Shown: in pieces, positions 25,501 through 41,435 of the stretch
Numbering within the stretch: the first letter of the stretch is position 1
How the letters are laid out: each line of letters begins with the position of its first letter
DNA from: Triops longicaudatus
Lineage: Eukaryota; Arthropoda; Branchiopoda; Notostraca; Triopsidae
DNA length: 64,000 nucleotides
Direction: 5' to 3'
Assembly: GCA_022885665.1 (NCBI GenBank)
Contig: JAGQDJ010000003.1
Span: forward strand, 372,001 to 436,000
The notes under the pieces: generated by a model
Told to the model about the DNA's origin: nothing
Seen by the model: the letters and a program-made list of their open reading frames with translations, nothing else
The model's database searches: none
Made by a program: the position numbers and the translations under genes

Positions 25501-28500
25501 GAAACGTAAAATCCAGATTTTACTTGACGAGCAGCTTTCTGGGACGACGTCACACACAAGAGCAGATTGACTAGAGAATGGGCCACAAACTGGAGCTTGT
25601 CCGACCCGGCATCATCCAAAGCTTCCTCACTGTCTTTTTCCTGACCATCAACTTCCAAAACGCCTACTTCACCCAATGCTCGTCGTAACCGCCTGGCTAC
25701 GCCTTTTAATGTGTTCCACTGCAACTGGAGCTTCAAGCATTCCTGCAAATAATTTGAAAAGTAAATACAAAATTAATTGGGTCAACCCAAGGTTACAGTA
25801 TTTCTCACCTCGTAAACGCTAAAGACTTTGTCCGCTTCGTTGGCTTGGTCTTTACTGACATTATGGAGGCTCCCTGGGTTTTCTAACTGACTTTTCAGGT
25901 AATGTTCGACATGAGACACCACAGGATCGCAACGTCGGGTGTCCAATAAAGGCAAAAGAACTGTTTGCAGCTTGGAACTCGCTAGGTGGTAATGGCACAG
26001 CACCTGGTCGGCCAATCCTTCCACCACGTCCAATTCGGCCTAGGAAAATAAAGCAACGGATTATAATTTAACTTAAAATTTTTCATAAATCACACAAAAC
26101 AAAAAAGAAATGAAAACTACTCTCAATTTCACCTGAATCTGATCCGGCTGTAACACAGCTGCGTGGTTCTTCACCCCGGTATCGTTAGGTAAGAGGACTG
26201 TATGGCCATAAAACATGCCTAAATTTGCTTTCACGAACGTAGTCGACATGCCGTACCTGCCTACCACTGACAACTGCCAATAAGAAACATTTTATGAGTA
26301 ACAGCCCGTGGAGGACGCAGAATTTAGACACACAGTAATATCTACGAGATTAAACTAAGATTTTAACATTATCAAACAGTGATTAAGTAATATTTAAAAT
26401 GCTTTTCAAAACAGTAAAACTACATTCCTCACCTTTATGTACCGGCAAAGCGGCGGAGGCTGCAAATCGAGCAGTACAATCGGCTTGGAGGCGATATCCG
26501 TGGCTAACGTGAGTCTACAACCGTCAGTTTCCTCCCTCTCGAGCCAAACATCAACAGCCAGGCACACAAATTCAGGGCACGCCGGGATACAAACGTCTGT
26601 TAGCAGTACTGGCTGTCCGAGATCCAGGGTGACGAATTTCCTGCCACCAGAATGTAAACGCTCGAGGAGCCAGGCATAGGAATGAGGAGCTCTTAGCAGG
26701 TGTTCCCATCTGAGACAGTTCCCCGTCTCCTCAGAGAGCTTTCCACCTCCGTTGGTGGAATTCGGGTTAGTTTTGACAAATCCGGCCGAAGACGTGCTAC
26801 CAAACGCGCTAGGACCTATACGAACCCCAACATAAGTTTCTTTCTTTCTTTTTTCTTTATTTTTTAATCATCTTTCTTTCTTTCTTTTGCTTTATATTAC
26901 CTGTGTCCAGCTTCTCCAACCGTGTTCCTTCGCTAGCTTGGCACAATGTGACAACAAGCGGTTCAGCTTCGCTGAAATCTTTGGCCAGGAACTGCGGAAT
27001 GCCACAACCACGCTTGAGCACTTGTTTCACCTCGCCACCCTCAGCTCCTGAAATCAAACCAGCTGCTGACAAGCTAAACTTGCCATCTAACGCAATACGA
27101 CCCGCTACTGCCGCCGTAGAATTGCTACCATCCTTAAGATTCATCGATGGACCCATAGTAGAGGAAGGCGACTCCAGGAATCCATCCATGTTGACACTAC
27201 CCAAAGAGGGCAATGTGAACAAAGCTGGCTCGAACGGTTTTCCATACAAGCCAAACCTAGAAAATAAATTCAGCCGAAATTTAGATTCTAAAAAAGTTCT
27301 AAGAAGTCTGAGCGCTTGATAAAACGTTTGATACAGTCGCTCTAAAATAAAACAGAAAAGTAGATAATATGAAAATAAATAAATAAATAAATAAAATAAT
27401 CGAATAAAATCATGGCAAATAGTCTATTTAAAATGTACAAAATAAAAATATAATGAACGATTGGAGTACAGTGATTGGTCAGTATAGATTTAAAACGCAA
27501 AAACAACAAAAGACTAACCGTAAGACAAACAGGTAACTTTATCACTCGGACAATCAAATATAAAAAATAAAATATTTATAAAAAAAATACCTTGCTTGGA
27601 CGAGAAGGTGCAAAGGGTGTGCACGAACTTGGTACATTTGACTAACACGAATTAACAAACTCCATGCAACATTGCTAACACCGTTAGGATCCCAACTGAC
27701 GATTCGGCTCAAAACGACAGTAAACCAGTACACTGCCGTAGGTGAAGTACAAGCCACCAATTCGGGGAATGCCTTTAACTGCGCTTCTAATAATTGTTTC
27801 TGGAACGATTTGCTTTCTTCTGAATCTTTTCCCAATCTAAACAAAATCAAGATGCTAGTTAAGATGCAAAGATCAAGGTTGCTTTACTCTAATAAAAAAG
27901 GAATTACTCACTGCAAACAAGCGAGGACTAATTTCGCCATTTTCTTGGCCGAAGTTCGGTTTCCTTTGATCCATACTCGATCAATCACGACGGCCAAATT
28001 CTTGGACAATTCTTGCAAAATCAGTGTTCTAACTTTTGAGTCTTTCTTAGTCTGTTCCGTATCTATTAATCCAAAAACGCATCAATAAATCTCGTCAGAT
28101 AATTCAATTTAATAAATCTGATAACTTAATTTCGGACTGCCGATTATTTTTTGAATATAGCTTTTATTTACTGAATTTATTAGATTTTACCTGGAGTTCC
28201 ACTGCAAACCGTCACGATCCATATTAGAATATCGAGAGCTAGATTTTGACTGGTGCGCGATGTGGATTTGCGGATAATCTCGTCACGTAACTTTCCCACA
28301 AAATTGGCATCACTGACCATCATGTATCTCTGCAACCTAAATGGAAATCCATAAGCAACTACGATTTTCTCGAGATGGTAATCGCTCACTTGTCTCTAGG
28401 AGTCTGATTAGGACTCGTCTTTCGTACACACACGCTAATTTCCTGTAATACATCACACCCTCTACAAGGTCTCCTGGTACCACCCAGCGATAAGCGCTCC

Positions 28501-31500
28501 AACGCACTTTTGCTGCCACTGTTGCTTTTAAAAGGCCACTGCATTACCACTGGATCTTGTTCCGCATGGCTCTCTACCTAATAATGCAAGGACAAATGGA
28601 ATAAATACCAAAAATCTGAAAGCGAAAAATAAAATTCAGCCTATTCATTTTTTGCTGTTTTTTGTAATTTTTATTATTTAAAAAAATCAATCAGTTTTTC
28701 CTTAGAATTAAAGAAATCCTTGAAGAATAGAAACTGAAAGTGATAAAAAGAAAAGAAATTAAAAATAACAAAACTTACGACCACTTCGAAAAACGAATAG
28801 AAATATTACTCGCATCCTTAGTAGGAGAAAATACCTGAGGCAAATATTTGAAATGAAGAAGATAGTTTCTGCTCCGGGCAGCCAATAGCAAAGGACTGGC
28901 TAAGGTGACTATTCCGTTGTGGCCAGTACCGTCCAAACACGCATCCAGCGCTACTGGCCCGCATACCAAGGCAGCATCATGCATTTCCAAGAACTCGTTC
29001 GTCAATACTGGATTGGTTGTGCTTCCTGGCGGTCAAAACAATAAATCAATTTTCTCATAAACTCAAGCAAAAAAACTTAGTAGAACTAATTTTCACGCCA
29101 CCTTACCGCTCAAAGGAGAAAAATCTAAGCCTCGGTCAACTTCGGTAAATTGGTCCTCATCAGCCGCCCAGGCTTTGTTCTTACCCAGGGTTTTCCCTGT
29201 GGAACGGTGTTCTAGCAACGAAACTTGAATTGGTGGTACACACGTAATGTCCGGCATTAGCGTAAAACGCACGTCGATATGGCCGATGGTCCACGACTGC
29301 GGTATGCTTATTTCCAGCAGGTGTTCATCCCAAGTCGCTCCCTCTGGCTGCAAACGCCACGTCCGTGTGTGATGCGCTTCATCACCTACGGCTCGCAAAG
29401 GCTGAGGTTGCCGGCGGAGTTTCTGGGCCTGGGGCAGTTCCATCCAGCAAGGTGGGATGACAGCACTGAATCCTTGCGGAATATTTTCGCACTCCGTCAA
29501 AGCGTAGAGTTCTTGTAAGTTTTCCAGCGTTAAGGGCTGATGAATTTGCAACTTTAAAGGCGATTTGCCCTTTCCTTTGCCTTTATCCATTCCTGAAAGC
29601 ACTTCCATGTCACTGAAACCAGTAACGCCATCTAAGAAGTCACCCTCTGCATCTCCGAAATTATTGCTCAGTTCTACGCGGTAAAAGCAAAGCTGGCCTT
29701 CTCCTGTAGAGGCGCACAGTCTTTCGGCATCTGAAAAATATCATAACCATAATAATAATAATAAAAAATAATAATAATAATAAATCTGCAATTCACGGCA
29801 TTAAATCTACATTTCATACTTACTCGTGCAATAAGTAGCAGAGACAAATTTGTCTTCATGACTCATTTCCGCTTTTAATTCCAATTTCAGCAAGTCATAC
29901 AGCCTCAGCTTACCATCCTGTCCAACAAGAACTACAGCTGTGTCATTTCGCGTCCTTGGTAGCATAACAACCGCCACCGGTAGCTGTTCTCTCCTAATAT
30001 GCTGGACAACGATGGGCTGCGACTGCAGCGCCACCACTTCTTGGCCTTGCTCCACTGCCAGCAAAATCAAAGCTCCAACTAAATCGCTGGCACTTGACCT
30101 TGCCCCCGAAGCTTCTTTTTCGTCGTGTGTCGGCTCCCACAGCGCTCTTAACTGCGATTCTTGGCTCTCATTACTCATTAAGGAAGGCGTTGGATGGTCG
30201 ATGGTTGTCAACAGCGTCGGAAATGATGCTTCACCTCTCTGGGGTGGCCGTACTTCTGGTTCCGGTTTGGGTCCCACAACCGCGAGCAAATACTTCCCGT
30301 CGTGACTGGGAGTCAGCGACAGAATCGATGCTTCTTCCGAATTTTCCGGAAGAAAGGGCGTCAAGTCGATTCGCTGAACCAACTGGGGTGTAGCCACCGT
30401 GTCAGCCTCTTTCTTGCAACTTATAGACGGTTTTTGCTCCACTTGAGACGTACTGGCTTTAGAGGCCTGCGAAGAATTGGAGCTAGCTTGTCCGACTTCG
30501 TATGAAAACGAGGCAATTTTCTTGAATTTTGACCGCAACGATGGACCAGCGTTGGGATCCTCGGCCAGAGCTACCATTTCTTCCACTAAAGCGTCGTCAT
30601 TAACGCTGTAAAACATGTCACGGTTCTGGTTATACAGGTTGCATTCTTGTTGGGTTCCGGATGACGTCTTTTGGTTGCTTTGCTTCTTACTCGCACCACT
30701 TTTCGCCCCAGTGCTCGCCGCAGAAGTACTTGCAACAGCGTCAGGGTGGTCTCTGCCGGTGGGCGGGGTTCCTGAGCCGCCATTCTGAGGGCAAACATCA
30801 TACACGAAGAGACACAACTTTGCCAGTGAATTTAACTCAAGCGTTGTAGGACGTTCTTCCACCATTTCTTCGTTAGAACGATCTCTGGCATCGTCTTCCA
30901 CTTCCATACACTCTTCTTCATTCACTTGACTTCCAGAGTCACTCGTAGATTTCAATGCCACGCCCACTACTAAACACGGCCGAGCCTTGGAGGCTTCGGA
31001 ATCTCGTTTGTCGGATTTTTGTGGAGCTCCGAGGACTGACAAGGCTTCAATGTTCAAATTCGCGTGACCAAAGTCTATCGCTCGACAATCTACTTTGAAA
31101 GACAGCTCGCGCTAAAACGTACAAAAATATATTTAAAATATTTTCTGCATTGGACAAAATAAAATCGCTTACTCGGAGGAGACCTGAGATGTTCCAGAGC
31201 ACTACCAAACCTTTTTCAGATGCCGTGGCAGCATACTCTTCAGAAGATACGGTGCTTAGGCACGTAATACGGTCTCCTCTGTCGGAATGCATCAAAGCTG
31301 GATACGTTGCTAAGGTTGTCTCCATAGGGACGTTTTGCGTGTACTCTCCTTTGACAAACTGGCAAAGCGGGGCGTGCCGCTCATGCTCAGACCTGTAAAT
31401 ACGTTTAAAATAAAACCATCAATCTAAGACCCGTGAGTACTAATGGAGTTCTTATTGATTAAAAAGAACTGGTAGTTAATTAAAATCACAAATCAAAAGC

Positions 31501-33163
31501 AATTTTGTGATTTCTCATGTTTTCCCAGTCCAATTAAAAAATTTGAAACAAACAGTAACATAGAGTAATAATTTGATTCTTTGTAACTTTAAATACAGTT
31601 CGGGAAAATTTTTTTAAATATAATAAATCTACAAAAAAAGCACATATATATATTTTGATCGCTTATGCCTTGTTTACCATGGTTCGTCGTTAGGTTCCCA
31701 ACAAATGAGGCACACATTGCAGTGAAAACAGACGGCACGATCGCTTTCGGGCGTGCTGGGTTGGTGGTAAAAGCCAGCTTCGGCCATTTGCGCGGGTAAC
31801 GCCCACCTACAATGCCACAGAAATGTGAAAAAGAAGGTTAAACCAGAAAACGAGCCTAAAAGGACCTTACTTGTACTTCATGTGAGGCCAACGGTTGAAA
31901 GTTTCTCTCCGGACGGCTTCACTGACCATCCAACTGTGTCCAGGTCCACCCGTTGCCGTGGTGGCGATGGGACTGGACACGGATCCCTCGCCTTCTCCGA
32001 CTTTATCCCACGCAATTTTCCACGACGGACCCACAGTTTTGGATTTATGTTCTTTCGTGCCTTCGCTGCTGCCCATACTTTGTGAGGCCAACAAGCTGAG
32101 GCCTGTTTGGTGGTTGTCACCGAGCAACACTGCTGTCCGAATGGCTAGAGATGAAACCACGGGCAAGGCCAGCACGTGTCGATTATGGCGACGCATATCC
32201 TGAACGGCGTGTAGACATAGCGTGCGGAGATAATACAACGGCAGGTCGAGGTGTATTATTCCCCACTAGACAATGTTTTCAAAAGAGGATAAGATAATTA
32301 CGAACGATGATTCATCATTGGTCTTACTGAAGCAGCTTTGAATTTGGTTTTCGATTGATACGACTGCCGGATTTGCTGCGTAAGAGCCACCGAGACTTGT
32401 TCCCTATGACCTAGCAAATCTGGCTCCCCTGATAAATCAAGGCTCTGAAGACAATGCAGAAGTTGCACGGCCTGTGAACGAAACAGTCACATAAATAAAG
32501 AAATCTGAGTGACCTTAAGAAAATATAAGTAGATGCAACAGTAATTAACCATTATTTTTTCTTACATTAACGAGAGCTAATGCTCTTGACTGAAGAATGT
32601 GAACCGTACTACTTAGTGTAAATAAATCAAAATAAAATAACAAATGAAATAAAATAAAAAATACCTTAAAAATTAATAAGGAAATTGTAGTGACAATAAG
32701 ACGATATTAAACACGCAAAAAAATTATTCACCTCTGTGGTAGGCAATTCTATTCGAACGACAGCATCTTGTGAAGTTACTGGTACTTGCAGAATTGATTC
32801 TAGGAGCAAAACTTGGCCCAAATCCTGTCGTAATCCTACGGCTTGATCGCTGGTGACTATCAATGCCGAATGCTCCGGTAATGCCAGGCATGACAGTTGA
32901 TTTATCCGTTCTAGAAGAACACACTGCAGTTTTTCAGCTTACAACTTAGATTTATTTTTACCTGGTCCGTGTTTTCCTTGGTCCGGAGGGACCAAACAAC
33001 TTCTGTGCAATGTAGACCCATTGTTAACGTCGATAACAATACTGTTAGCGTCTTGGGTTACGACTACGACCACGTTAAGTGACTTGTGGTAGATGATCTG
33101 ACGAACGGAGTCTTTTAATCGCACAGAACCTTCTCTAGAAAAGTTCCACTGCAAGTTGGCCAT
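13506..33163 (-). CDS. BIRC6: BIRC6/BRUCE giant BIR-UBC E2/E3 ubiquitin ligase
   Basis: Full-length homologue of BIRC6 (dBruce), an inhibitor of apoptosis and hybrid E2/E3 ubiquitin enzyme that also acts in autophagy and cytokinesis. 33 coding exons, 4801 residues (human about 4857): 33163-32962, 32910-32732, 32471-32328, 32265-31871, 31806-31678, 31392-31173, 31111-29824, 29730-29107, 29025-28835, 28577-28390, 28336-28191, 28062-27912, 27836-27591, 27256-26901, 26815-26433, 26273-26133, 26039-25809, 25742-25524, 25258-25065, 24745-23219, 22987-22801, 22712-22590, 22527-22373, 22104-21831, 21526-20278, 19849-16154, 15936-15747, 15437-15347, 15291-15144, 15075-14858, 14606-14178, 14100-13963, 13859-13506. 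The order is N-terminal WD-like region, BIR domain (about residues 290-365), long helical/beta scaffold, C-terminal UBC fold with catalytic Cys about 4551. All phases agree, so the gene looks intact. Confidence 0.95.
14178..14606 (-). other. UBC (E2) catalytic domain exon of BIRC6
   Basis: A single 143-codon exon holding the E2 core. It starts [14 protein letters not shown], has the [16 protein letters not shown] active site with the catalytic Cys codon at 14439-14441, then [11 protein letters not shown]. The NPN in place of the usual HPN is normal for BIRC6. The preceding exon (15075-14858) supplies the N-terminal E2 helix. Confidence 0.85.
25294..25346 (-). repeat. three-copy 17-18-bp tandem repeat in BIRC6 intron
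   Basis: Three head-to-tail copies of TGACAGATAATATAA plus two or three variable bases, inside the intron between the 25742-25524 and 25258-25065 exons. A simple minisatellite, no function seen. Confidence 0.8.
31340..31912 (-). other. BIR zinc-binding domain of BIRC6
   Basis: Spread over three exons. It starts at [10 protein letters not shown] at the end of the fourth exon and includes AEAGFYH and the zinc ligands Cys333 and Cys336 (CFHC), then [12 protein letters not shown] and the His-x6-Cys pair HERHAPLC in the sixth exon. All four zinc ligands are present, so caspase/Smac-type peptide binding is plausible. Confidence 0.85.
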
Positions 33164-33790
33164 TTCTCGTTTAGCCCCCACAAACGTCCGCCATATGGCC
33201 TGAGGATTTATCGATCACGAGTCTGCGTTTACACAATCGATGATTTGACAAGCGCGCAACTTTCGTACGGCCCATTTTTATTTCTCCATTTTTTTAAATT
33301 ATCATACCATTTTTACTCCATTAGGCAATACATTATTGAATGTTAAATACAGTAAAATTCCGATCTTCTTTGCCAATTAGAGTGCGACCTTGGATAGTTG
33401 ACAAAATCTGATAAACGGGTTAAGGGCATTAGGGAAATTTTTTAGACAATAAAATGAAGAAAAATAATCGAAAATAGATAACATATGTATGAAAGATAAT
33501 TTTTAGGAAAAATGTACGAAGAACTTCATACGTTTCATACGCAAAAGCTCCAGAACAAACGTAAAAATCCATCGTTATATTTTTTTTCGCACGTGCTGTT
33601 AGTATAACGGGAGTTTCCAGAATCGAGGCTGACGAAATCAGAGTTCTACTCCCCGAATGAGGCTTGGAGCAAGAGTAAGGCACAGTTTATTTCATCAAAT
33701 GCACGTCGGAGGTACAAACCCATCAATTTTGGAACATTTCTCAAAGGTTCCAGAATCAGTGAGCAATAACATAAAAATAACGCATACACT
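33164..33790. other. BIRC6 promoter region / CHEK1 3' flank
   Basis: Between the BIRC6 start and the CHEK1 stop, both on the minus strand. TTTATT at 33686-33691 is AATAAA on the minus strand, about 100 nt past the CHEK1 stop, and is its likely poly(A) signal. No further gene seen. Confidence 0.5.
33686..33691 (-). terminator. poly(A) signal of CHEK1
   Basis: AATAAA on the minus strand, about 100 nt after the CHEK1 stop codon. Confidence 0.5.
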
Positions 33791-36292
<2,502 letters not shown>

Positions 36293-36554
36293 GTTTGTGC
36301 TCCAAATACACAAGCCAAAAGTCCTGAAAATCTCACAAATTTCGGTCAAAGCTTGAGGATGTTTTGGGTTTTGTTATGGGACATACCAAAGCGCGCCAAA
36401 CAACTGAGAACCGCAGTCTAATCAGCGATGGTGCTCTCTGAACCGCAAATCCTCGTTGGCTTGACTTCGCTTCTAAGCGTTGCTTTTAAAGAATCCTTCT
36501 ACCACTAGAAAGGCACTACTAGACGAGGGGAAGAAAGCCGCTTTACATGTGTTG
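36293..36554. promoter_or_regulatory. shared CHEK1/symplekin promoter interval
   Basis: About 260 bp between the CHEK1 ATG (minus) and the first candidate symplekin ATG (plus). It must hold both 5' UTRs and the core promoters. No TATA element is clear; position is the only evidence. Confidence 0.45.
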
Positions 36555-39500
36555 ATGGTGAGAAACATCAGCAAATCCTGCTGTCAAGGAAATTAAAAAA
36601 TGAATCCATCGTCACATGACAGGGTAATAATGATAATGCGCTTATACGAGCATCAAATGCATCTATCTTCCGTACTTTGCGTTTATGTGTAAATCCAGTC
36701 ATACCTTTCACATTTCACATTCTTTAAAGGTAATTGCCCTGCTTAACGAAGCAGCCGTAGAAGTAACCGAGTCCAAAAAAGTGGAGTGCCTTTTGCAAGT
36801 GCAAGAGTTGATCCTCAGAAAAGAGCCGGCACTGCTTAAATCGTTTTTGGAAGAATTTCTGGCTTTCCAAGTCGATCGCAAGGGCGATGTTCGAAAATGC
36901 GTCGTTGGTTTCATCGAGGAAGTTTGGTACACTTTTTTTTCAGTTCACAGTTTTTGAATATTCATTCGCATAATTTTTGGGCATTTTCCTTTCAATCTTC
37001 TTCTGTTTTAGCAAGAAGAATATGGATTATCTTCATCAAGTAGTTTCGAGCCTCCTGTTACTTCTTCGAGATCCGGTAGTTGCGGTCCAGAAACGAGTTA
37101 TACAAGCTTGGACCCATTTGCACAAGCTAGCTCTAGCCTGGGTTAGCAAGATCGAGCACGTTACCGAGCAGATCGAACAGACATGGAATTCAATTTCGCA
37201 ACTTAAAATTGAGCTGGCTAAAATGATCGACCATGACAATGACGGGTACAGCGATTTTCATTCTCATTTAATTTTGTATTAATGCAGCTTATTATTCTCA
37301 GCGTGCGATCCTTAACGGTCAAGTTTTACGAAACCTTAATTCTCACTCAAACGTACTTCGAACCCGATAGCGTTAAACGGGAGAATGAATTTACGCTGGA
37401 CGACGTTCCATTGACATTAAAGATTGCACGGCCTCGGAAGCTCGAAGAGGAAGCGAGAACAATGCTCGACGAGCTGCTCAAATTCCACGGATCAGCTCAC
37501 GTTACGAGCGCCAATTTGATGGCTTGTTTGAGCACTCTAACCATAATTGCCAAGGGCAGACCCCAATTCGTACCCCAGATAGTACGAGCTTTTGAAAAGC
37601 TTCATGGTAAATATACATAATTTATTTTCAATTACCGATAAAAATAGCTAGAAAAAAAATATTCGACATTTAGGAAAATATCACATTTTGGTTTTAGCCA
37701 AAAGGCCGAGAAGACAAGGAAAAATAAAACTAAAAAAACATAAAAAAGAAGTAAACGGAAAAATAGATGCAACAAAATGTTAAAAATGTATTAAATATAA
37801 TTATTAAGATAATTTTTCTTTTGGAAGCATTTGTATTACGTACTTACAACAAGTGTTCTTTTTTTTTCGTTGCACACAGCCAATTTGCCACCAACGTTAG
37901 CCAAATCGCAAGTCTGCTCCGTGCGGAAGCACCTGAAATCCCAGCTATTGGCCGTATTGCATGTCCCTGCTGCTTACGAGCTCAGTGCAACCATCGTCTC
38001 AATGTTAAACGAGCTTGGAGCTTCTCAACAAGATGTATTTATTCTACACAATTCTATAAATAGCAAAATTCATTTATTTACACATTATTATAGATTGCCA
38101 AAGCCATGCCAAAGCTGGAAGAGGTCCGGAAATACAAAAGGCCGGACCGCGTAGAGCCCCCTGCTAAGAAACCGCGTCTGGAAGAGGTGAAGACTCCCCA
38201 ACCCGCACCAAATAATCACGCTGCTGCTGTTGAATTAACGGAGAAATTTATTACCGAAAGAATGAACCCTGAACTAGCCGTCAATCTCGTATTTGCGAAT
38301 ATACGACGCTTGCCTTCCACCATGCCACCGTCGTTCGTGTCCAGTCACGTGCCTATCCACACACCGGGTGTACATCACCAAGTTAGGCAGATAACACGCG
38401 TGTTAGCTTCACAATTGGTTGCGGCAGGAATTGGCCCCGGAATCGACCGGTACGGTTCATCTGCTGCAGTTCCACCAGAAGTGCCCATGGAAGAAGACGA
38501 AGAACAGACAGTTTCTTCTTTACCCGCGGAACAGCGACCCAAAGTTGAACCAGCAGAGAAGAAGTACGTTCATCCAGCTGCCAGAAAGCCCAGAACGCTC
38601 AAGCTTTCCGAGATTTCGAAACCTTTGTCAGTGGAAGCGAAGAACCGGATGACGCTCTTGGCCATCCAACGTATTCTCAAAGCCGAAAAAACGGCTGTAA
38701 ACGGAGGCGTGGGGATTTTGAGGAGCAAAATTATCGCCAACTTGGCTTCGAACCTGTCGAACGATTTAAGAGAGCGTATGCAGATTAATTAATATTTGGT
38801 ATTTAAATTAACTGTGTTTTTTTTAGCTTTGTTGGATTTTTTGTTGGAAGACTTCCAGAATCGCATGGATCTGGCGCTAGCGTGGCTTTATCAAGAATAT
38901 GGAAAATATATGGGTTTCCAACGTGGGATGAAAGATTCTAAAGACTCGGAAGCGTATACGAAGCTATTCTGCAGTTTAGTAAATGGGCTCAGAAACAAAC
39001 CAGGTGTCAAGGAAAAAGATGTGTAAGTCGTCTAAAAACTTTTAAGATAGAAACAAAACTAATTCTGTTGATATGACATATTCTGTTAATATTAAACAAA
39101 GAACGAGTGTTATTTACTTCTTTATGTTGTACTATGCAGGCTTTTATCGCGTTTGTACCTGGAAGCACCGTGCATTCCTGAAGCTGGAGTTGAACTGCTT
39201 CGCAAGATTTCAACAGATCCAGCAATGGTAGTCGTAGCAGTGGATTTACTTCGACAGTTGGCGCTGCAACGTCCGACGAAACAACACACGTTCCTAAATG
39301 GCCTTTTAGAACTCGTTCCTCATGAAAACGCAGAGGTATTCAGTTGAAATATTTGCTGTTATTAAATGTGATTTCATAATTAGATTCGGGGTAAAGCGAT
39401 TAGTACGTTGTTGGTGTTATACGAGCGTGGAGAACTCCGTCACTCGATTGAAGACTACGCCACGTTGCACTTGAGGTTCTTACTAAAACCTGGTCCTCCG

Positions 39501-41088
39501 GAAGTACTTTTCGGCGAAGAACGTGGAAGAATTGTGCAGGCTGTTCCTACCGTCTGGACTGAAGAAATTGCTCGCACTTGTCTGTATTTAGTACTAGCCC
39601 TACTACCTGAAAACCACAAGCTTATTCACGAGTAATTGACCATAAAAAGATTCCTTTTTTCTTACTGTGATTGTTTTACCCTTGCAGACTAGCTGCCGTA
39701 TACGTCCAAACCACAGCTGATGTGAAAAGAGCGATTCTAAGACAGGCTGAGGGACCTGTGAATCTGATGAGCATGGATTCGCCCGAACTGTTGCGCTTGG
39801 TTGAAAACTGCCCCAAGGGAGCCGAGACTTTGGTGACTCGGATCATCCATATTCTGACGGATAAAGGTACAAGTACTATACAATGAAAAATCTTAGAATC
39901 ATGAAAATAAAAAGAAAATAAAGATAAAAGTATTACTCCTGCTGCTAATGATTTTTTTTAATGAACAGTTACTCCAAGTACTGAGCTGGTCTCAAGAGTA
40001 CGTGATTTGTACCAGAAACGAGTTCCGGACGTGCGTTTCTTGATCCCAGTGCTGCACGGGCTCACGAAGAAGGAAGTGATAGCCGCTTTGCCCAAGTTGA
40101 TCAAATTGAATCCTGTCATTGTTAAAGAAGTACAAACAAGCAAAAGACTGATTGTTGCTAATCCAGTAAATTAGGTGTTTAATCGGTTACTGGGAACGCA
40201 CGTGGAAGGATCGAATCACTCTCCGTTAACTCCTGCCGAACTCTTGATTGCTTTACATAACATCGATACTTCCAAATGTGATATAAAAACTGTTATGAAA
40301 GCGACTTCGCTGTGTTTCAGCGAACGTCAGATTTACACGCAAGAAGTGTTGGCCGTGGTGATGCAACAATTGATGGAGCAGTCACCCTTGCCAACGCTGC
40401 TAATGCGAACTGTCTTGCAATCACTTAGCGTGTACCCTCGCTTACTAGGGTTTACTATGAATATCCTCCAACGACTTATATTGAAACAGGTAATTCCGAT
40501 TTGATTTTATTTATTTTTTATTCTTTTGTTAAGCGTTGATAGTTATTAAAATTAACTTAATGTAACATTAATTTAATTAATTAATGTAAAGCAAGTAACG
40601 AATGAAACATTTTTTTGTGATTTTAGGTTTGGAAGCAAAAGAAAGTATGGGAAGGTTTCATCAAATGCTGCCAGCGAACAAAACCGCAAAGTTTCTCGGT
40701 TTTGCTGCAATTACCTCCCAGTCAGCTGCATGAAGTGCTTTCGACCTGCCCCGACCTTCGAGAACCGTTGTTGGCCCACGTGATGGCGTACAGCGAAAGC
40801 CAGCGTTTGCACATTCCGGGCACTATTATGGATGTATTAATGGGGGTTGCGCATAACCCACCTACTGAAGAGGCCAAGAAAGACGAGGAACCAGAGGTTA
40901 GTACATTATAGAGGCAATAACGAAGACCAAGACTTACTTTTCCTTCTCTTTACACTGAGCAGACTATGTCAGTAGAGAACGAGAAAACGGACAAGGACGA
41001 GAAGGAGGAAAAAACCGAAGAAAAACCGGTTGACGAAGAAGCTGTTTCAACCTCGGAAAAGGCTGTAATTGATGAAGAAATGCTTTGA
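36555..41088 (+). CDS. SYMPK: symplekin, mRNA 3'-end processing scaffold
   Basis: Symplekin, the scaffold of the CPSF and histone pre-mRNA cleavage complexes, acting in the nucleus in polyadenylation. Exons after the start: 36730-36926, 37012-37245, 37302-37606, 37880-38034, 38094-38775, 38827-39022, 39140-39335, 39384-39631, 39688-39866, 39969-40129, 40175-40489, 40627-40896, 40963-41088. About 1088 residues (human 1274). The N-terminal HEAT-repeat region includes [12 protein letters not shown]; the C-terminal region includes [39 protein letters not shown] and [13 protein letters not shown], all family hallmarks. It ends in an acidic Lys/Glu tail. Start: either a first exon ending ATG|gtgaga (36555-36557) or an in-frame ATG at 36685 that reads directly into the 36730 segment; not resolved. 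One intron is only 45 nt. Confidence 0.92.
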
Positions 41089-41435
41089 ATAGCGTGATTC
41101 GTTTCTGAAATTTTAATTGATTGGGTAAAAGAACTAAGAATTCTGTAAACGGAAATTCAATACACTAATTCTTTTTAAACCTTCAGCCTTAATCTGTCAA
41201 ACGGTTTGAATCTTTATTATAGCTTTTAAAAAGAGTTTTTTGGTTACTTTTGCTCTGAGGAAAAAGATGGGTGAATTTAGACAAGCCTTACAATTCTCTC
41301 TCTCTGTATATGTGTATATATATATATATAATGTATTTCTCGAAGACATATTTCTTCTCTTCTGCATAAAATATTGGAGCATTCCTACCACATGAAAAAA
41401 AATATCGGGGTGGGGCAGGAGTTAGGAATATACAT
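41089..41435. other. convergent symplekin / ATP7 3' ends
   Basis: The gap between the two stop codons holds both 3' UTRs. TTTATT at 41213-41218 is AATAAA for ATP7 on the minus strand. A CT/TA-rich microsatellite sits at about 41294-41332. No canonical AATAAA for symplekin was seen. Confidence 0.5.
41213..41218 (-). terminator. poly(A) signal of ATP7
   Basis: AATAAA on the minus strand about 220 nt after the ATP7 stop. Confidence 0.45.
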
